In this document: positions 60,862 to 64,000 of the stretch, piece after piece | Position numbering within the stretch: position 1 is the stretch's first letter | Layout: every line of letters begins with the position of its first letter | Assembly (NCBI RefSeq): GCF_014863405.1 | Contig: NZ_JACZZA010000009.1 | Span: 62,001 to 126,000 of the forward strand | Direction of reading: 5' to 3' | DNA: 64,000 bases | DNA from: Dyella acidiphila | GTDB lineage: Bacteria > Pseudomonadota > Gammaproteobacteria > Xanthomonadales > Rhodanobacteraceae | Program-made: the position numbers and the translations under genes | The notes under the pieces: generated by a model | What the model was told of the DNA's origin: nothing | What the model saw: only the letters and a program-made list of their open reading frames with translations | Databases searched by the model: none

Positions 60862-61503
60862 TCAGTAGGCCACAGTGATGCGCTGGCGCAATGCGTCGTT
60901 TCGATCCAGGCGATCGAGCAAGGCCACGGCATAGTCCGGCACGCTGATGCGGCTGCTGCCGCTGGCGTCGGTCAGCAACTGGTCGCCGCCGACCCGGTAG
61001 CTGCCGGTGCGTGCGCCGTCTTCGAGCAGGGCGGCCGGGCTGATGTAGGTCCAGTCGAGGTCGGCCTTGCTGGCGCGGAATACGTCAAGGGCGCGTGCCT
61101 GCGCTTGGGCTTCCGGCTTCCATGCTTCCGGAAAATGCGCATCGTCGATCACCTTTACGCCCGGCGCCACTTCCAGGCTGCCGGCGCCGCCAACCCAGAG
61201 CAGGCGCTTCACGCCGGCACCGGGCAGTTGGTCGAGCAGCGTCGCGGCAGCGTGGGGAAGGGTGTCGCTATGGCCATCGCGGCGGGCGGAAAGGCTGGCG
61301 ATGACCGCATCGGCGCCATGTGCGGCGGCGAGCCAGGTGGCGGGCTGGGCCGCATCGCCGGTCACCACCTGCAGCCGCGCATGATGCGTGCTCAAGCGGC
61401 TGGGATCGCGCACTACAGCCGTCACCTGATGGCCGCGGTCGAGGGCTTCTTGCAGGATGGCGTGGCCGACATGGCCGGTGGCGCCGAACAGAACCAGATT
61501 CAT
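60862..61503 (-). CDS. NAD(P)-binding (atypical SDR/NmrA-like) oxidoreductase
   Basis: A 213-residue Rossmann protein with GATGHVGHAIL as the dinucleotide-binding loop, VVRDPSRL and a C-terminal VGGDQLLTDASGSSRISVPDYA. It matches the NmrA/YwnB-type atypical short-chain family and lacks a clear catalytic YxxxK, so it may be a redox sensor rather than an enzyme. It is divergent from the LysR gene, a typical regulator-target pair. Confidence 0.83.
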   Translation of the reverse strand: MNLVLFGATGHVGHAILQEALDRGHQVTAVVRDPSRLSTHHARLQVVTGDAAQPATWLAAAHGADAVIASLSARRDGHSDTLPHAAATLLDQLPGAGVKRLLWVGGAGSLEVAPGVKVIDDAHFPEAWKPEAQAQARALDVFRASKADLDWTYISPAALLEDGARTGSYRVGGDQLLTDASGSSRISVPDYAVALLDRLDRNDALRQRITVAY

Positions 61504-61580
61504 GGTTTATCTCCATCGCAGGGAATTGGGCCGGCACAGCATGCGCCCCGCGATTGATCGGATAAACGCGCCAATCGGTA

Positions 61581-61607
61581 ATTGACTGTCAATGATGAGT
61601 TGACAAT
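61581..61607. promoter_or_regulatory. Candidate LysR operator between oxidoreductase and lysR genes
   Basis: ATTGACTGTCAAT (61581-61593) is a perfect 6-1-6 palindrome and TTGACAAT (61600-61607) repeats the half-site. The cluster lies in the 113-bp divergent intergenic region where a LysR protein would bind to control the oxidoreductase and itself. Confidence 0.5.
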
Positions 61608-61616
61608 GATTCGACC

Positions 61617-62513
61617 ATGCAGCGCGACGTCAATCTCAATCGGCTGGCCATTTTCGTAGCCCTGGTACGTGCCGGTTCGTTTACCGCGGCGGCCGAGCAA
61701 TTGGGCCTGACCAAGGCCATGGTCAGCCAGCACCTGCTGAAGCTGGAACGCGAACTGGGCGTCACCCTGATCGTACGCAGCACGCGGCGCATGGCGTTGA
61801 CGGAAGCCGGTGCGCTGTTTCATGCCGATTGCCTGCAGTTGCTGGAGCAGGCGCAGGCGGCGATCGAACGCATCGGCGATCGCCGCCATACGCCGGCCGG
61901 TACCTTGCGGCTGACCACTTCCACCGACTACGGCATGGCGGTGCTCGCACCGGCGCTGGCCGATTTCCATCGCCTGCATCCGCAGTTGCAGGTGGACCTG
62001 GTGATCAACGACCAGATCAGCGATCTGATCGCGGAGCGTTTCGACCTGGCCATCCGCATCGGCTGGCTGCGCGATTCCAGTCTGCGCGCCGCGCGCCTGG
62101 GCAGCTTTCGCCAGCTGACGATGGCCGCGCCGGCCTACCTGGCCGAGCACGGCCTGCCGCGGCGTCCGGATGAGCTTGCCGCGCATCGCTGGATCGCGAT
62201 GTCGGCCTTGATGACACCGCTGCGCTGGACCTTCACGCGCGGCAGTGGCAGCCGCCACACGGTGCGCATGACGCAGGCGATGCAAGCCAACAACGCCGCG
62301 GCCATCCGTGCGCTGGTGCTGAGCGGCGCGGGCGTGTCGGTGTTGCCCGATTACTTGGTGCAGGAGGATATCCAGGCCGGCCGCCTGCAGGTATTGCTGG
62401 CGCAATACCGTCTGCCGGAGGGCGGCATTTATGCGGTGTATCCGGATCCGCAGCCGCCGGCGAAAGTGCGCGCCTTCATCGACTTCATGCGCCAGCGCCT
62501 GGCTGCGCGCTGA
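61617..62513 (+). CDS. LysR-family transcriptional regulator
   Basis: A 298-residue regulator with an N-terminal winged HTH (NRLAIFVALVRAGSFTAAAE then GLTKAMVSQHLLKLERELGV) and the periplasmic-binding-like effector domain (TLRLTTSTDYGMAVLAPALA). Its TTGAC-rich divergent intergenic region suggests it regulates the NAD(P)-binding protein. Followed by a convergent EamA gene with no gap. Confidence 0.93.
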   Translation: MQRDVNLNRLAIFVALVRAGSFTAAAEQLGLTKAMVSQHLLKLERELGVTLIVRSTRRMALTEAGALFHADCLQLLEQAQAAIERIGDRRHTPAGTLRLTTSTDYGMAVLAPALADFHRLHPQLQVDLVINDQISDLIAERFDLAIRIGWLRDSSLRAARLGSFRQLTMAAPAYLAEHGLPRRPDELAAHRWIAMSALMTPLRWTFTRGSGSRHTVRMTQAMQANNAAAIRALVLSGAGVSVLPDYLVQEDIQAGRLQVLLAQYRLPEGGIYAVYPDPQPPAKVRAFIDFMRQRLAAR

Positions 62514-63440
62514 TCAATCCTGATGCGGATTGTCGGCGGCGCCCAGCAGCTCCGGCGGGATCACCGCCGGGTCTTCGCGATGCAGCAGCGGATGCGCGAA
62601 TACCGCCGCCAGGATCACCGCCACGCCGGCATAGAACCAGACATCCAGCTGGCGCTGTTCGCCCAGCAACAGCATGGCGAGCACGATGGCGTAAACCGGT
62701 TCCAGATTGGTGATCATCTGCGTGGCGAAGGCGCTGATATGGCGCAGCGCTACCAGCGCCAGCGTAAATGGCAACAGGGTGCAGCCGAAGGCGAGCAGGA
62801 GCAGCAGCACCGCATCATGCGCGCTGGGCCACGCAAATGCGGGTCCGGTGTGCGGCAGCAGCGGTGCCAGCAAGGTCAGGAACAGCGTGCCGGTGCCCAG
62901 CTCGATGCAGGTCACCGTGAGCGGATCGCCATGTTCGACCATGCGCTTGTTGAGCGAGCCGAACAGCGCGACAAAGATGGCCGACAACACGCCCACCGCG
63001 ATGCCCAGCCGCATCTGTCCGGGTACGCCACCCGCGACCATCGCCACCCCCGGCACCACTGCGATCGCCATCGCGACCTCGCGCGGATCGAAGCGGCGTT
63101 TGGCCACCCATGGCTCGATAAAGGCCAGGAATGCCGGACCCAGGGCAATACATGTGGCGCCGACCGAGGCATTGGCCAGCTTGATCGCCGCATAGAACGT
63201 AAGCCAGTGCAGCGCTACCAGCACGCCGATGCCGGCATAGGCCAGCCGCAGGCGCATGCTCATCGCAAGCAGGCCGCGCCATACGCGCGGCGTCAGCAGC
63301 AAGGCGCCGCTCACCAGCAGCATGCGCCACCACACCAGGGACAGCGCAGGCAGCGTGATCAGTTTGCCGAGGATGGCGGTGAAGCCCCACAGCAGCACAC
63401 AGAAGTGGATCTGCAGGCGGGCCTTGTTGACGGGCTGCAT
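62514..63440 (-). CDS. EamA/DMT-family transporter
   Basis: A 308-residue ten-helix transporter with the tandem EamA domains: the first starts at FCVLLWGFTAILGKLI, the second at FGSLNKRMVEHGDPLTVTCI and ends in FATQMITNLEPVYAIVLAML. Metabolite or drug export; substrate unknown. ATG at 63440 is chosen over a GTG at 63455 that has no ribosome-binding site. Its stop is adjacent to that of the LysR gene. Confidence 0.88.
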   Translation of the reverse strand: MQPVNKARLQIHFCVLLWGFTAILGKLITLPALSLVWWRMLLVSGALLLTPRVWRGLLAMSMRLRLAYAGIGVLVALHWLTFYAAIKLANASVGATCIALGPAFLAFIEPWVAKRRFDPREVAMAIAVVPGVAMVAGGVPGQMRLGIAVGVLSAIFVALFGSLNKRMVEHGDPLTVTCIELGTGTLFLTLLAPLLPHTGPAFAWPSAHDAVLLLLLAFGCTLLPFTLALVALRHISAFATQMITNLEPVYAIVLAMLLLGEQRQLDVWFYAGVAVILAAVFAHPLLHREDPAVIPPELLGAADNPHQD

Positions 63441-63507
63441 GGCGGCGCGAATCACGGAGAAGGGCCGCCATTCTAGCCGGCCCTCCGCAGCGTGTACGCG
63501 CCGGGCC

Positions 63508-64000
63508 TTACTTCTTGCTGCTGGTCGGCGGCAGCTTGCCGCTGCGCAGATCGCCCAGTACCTGCTGACAGGTATTGGCGTGCGACGACTCGCGGCTGGG
63601 CACGATCAGGGCCAGCAGCGCGGCCGGCGGCGCGATCACGCCCAGCGCCAGGGCGCCGCCGCCGCGCAACAGCAGCGGTCCGGCATGCACGCCCACGTCC
63701 GGATTCTTGAGCGTGCCTTTGACATACAGCGGCGAGCGCAGCGAGAAGATGCGCAGGCCCTTGGTGTGCGGGGTGACGTCCAGATTCAACTTCTCGTCGG
63801 CGAAGTTGATGGTGCCGTCGACATTGATGATGGCGTCGCTGGTGTCGAATACGAACAGCTTGCTGGTGAACAGGCCATCGGTGCCGCTCAGGTCGGCAGC
63901 GGCGCAATTGATCTGCACGGTCTTGTCGCCGAACATTTTGCCGATCACTACATTGGCCACGTTCAAGCCGGCGGTTTCGAGCAGGGTCTTGCTGATCGCG
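63508..64000 (-). CDS. AsmA-family protein, C-terminal fragment
   Basis: The last 163 codons of a gene that runs off the right edge. VQINCAAADLSGTDGLFTS, TSDAIINVDGTINFADEKLN and TKGLRIFSLRSPLYVKGTL are the C-terminal AsmA repeat block typical of AsmA/YhjG proteins, which are thought to shuttle or organise phospholipids at the envelope. It ends with a short Pro/Ser tail. The N-terminal anchor and most of the protein are outside the window. Confidence 0.85.
   Translation of the reverse strand, partial: AISKTLLETAGLNVANVVIGKMFGDKTVQINCAAADLSGTDGLFTSKLFVFDTSDAIINVDGTINFADEKLNLDVTPHTKGLRIFSLRSPLYVKGTLKNPDVGVHAGPLLLRGGGALALGVIAPPAALLALIVPSRESSHANTCQQVLGDLRSGKLPPTSSKK

Noticed and set aside
1-64000. 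tRNA, rRNA, insertion sequences, prophage or defence-system genes
   Set aside because: I looked for conserved tRNA arms, transposase or integrase motifs, restriction-modification and toxin-antitoxin pairs, and saw none that held up; the only RHH protein is paired with SPFH and not a toxin.

Overview
The window is GC-rich chromosomal DNA with tightly packed genes, frequent ATGA/GTGA/TTGA start-stop overlaps and housekeeping gene orders (rpsB-tsf divergent from map-glnD; dapD...dapE; minCDE; parC; mfd; purT; rlmKL; rlmJ) that fit the gammaproteobacterial order Xanthomonadales, most likely family Rhodanobacteraceae (Dyella/Rhodanobacter/Frateuria-like). This placement is inferred from gene content and protein character only. 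I see no phage, insertion sequence, CRISPR array, tRNA or rRNA gene; the window reads as core genome with a few lineage-specific genes.

Layout. 1-2.5 kb (minus): the start of an acetamidase/formamidase-family gene cut by the window edge, then the rpsB-tsf operon (S2, EF-Ts). 2.5-9.9 kb (plus): map, glnD, a PepSY-type membrane protein and a diaminopimelate/lysine operon, dapD - ceramidase-like membrane hydrolase - ArsC-like reductase - dapE. 9.9-13.1 kb (minus): a penicillin/AHL-acylase-family enzyme translationally coupled to a phosphodiester-glycosidase-like lipoprotein. 13.2-14.1 kb (plus): two overlapping Nudix hydrolases. 14.2-20.6 kb (minus): an orphan ketosynthase/ACP pair, an esterase with two 4-TM DMT proteins, a small secreted protein and parC. 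21.2-24.2 kb (minus): crcB - DUF190 - cfa - TraB/GumN, preceded by what looks like a fluoride (crcB) riboswitch. 24.3-28.6 kb (minus): a family-9 glycosyltransferase, a small HEAGH protein, and GNAT-minC-minD-minE. 28.8-37.1 kb (plus): a DesK/NarL-type two-component system, an SRPBCC/effector-binding protein, a GldA/GldF/GldG-like ABC system and a CtaG-like protein. 37.1-39.0 kb (minus): SCO1 - PCu(A)C - metallophosphoesterase, which with CtaG forms a copper/cytochrome-oxidase assembly neighbourhood. 39.0-42.1 kb: DUF423, an SPFH-RHH operon with a perfect palindrome lying over its promoter, and a periplasmic transglutaminase. 42.2-45.0 kb (plus): purT and a membrane-anchored glutamate-synthase-like flavoprotein. 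45.1-47.8 kb (minus): bpt, a DUF2007-like protein, tesB, an AmpD-like amidase. 47.9-51.1 kb (plus): a small hydrolase coupled to rlmKL, and a glycine-rich secreted protein. 51.1-54.0 kb: a DUF6491 protein (minus) and the ergothioneine pair egtB-egtD (plus). 54.1-61.5 kb (minus): mfd, GNAT, a CDF transporter, an Slp lipoprotein, rlmJ, an NAD(P)-binding protein. 61.6-64.0 kb: a divergent LysR regulator, an EamA transporter and the C-terminal end of an AsmA-family protein.

Two regulatory elements stand out. The candidate fluoride riboswitch heads a run that carries cyclopropane-fatty-acid synthase as well as the fluoride channel. A 27-bp palindrome covers the -35/-10 of an SPFH operon whose last gene is itself a ribbon-helix-helix protein, suggesting autoregulation. 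Six inverted-repeat elements of at least three kinds all abut gene 3' ends.
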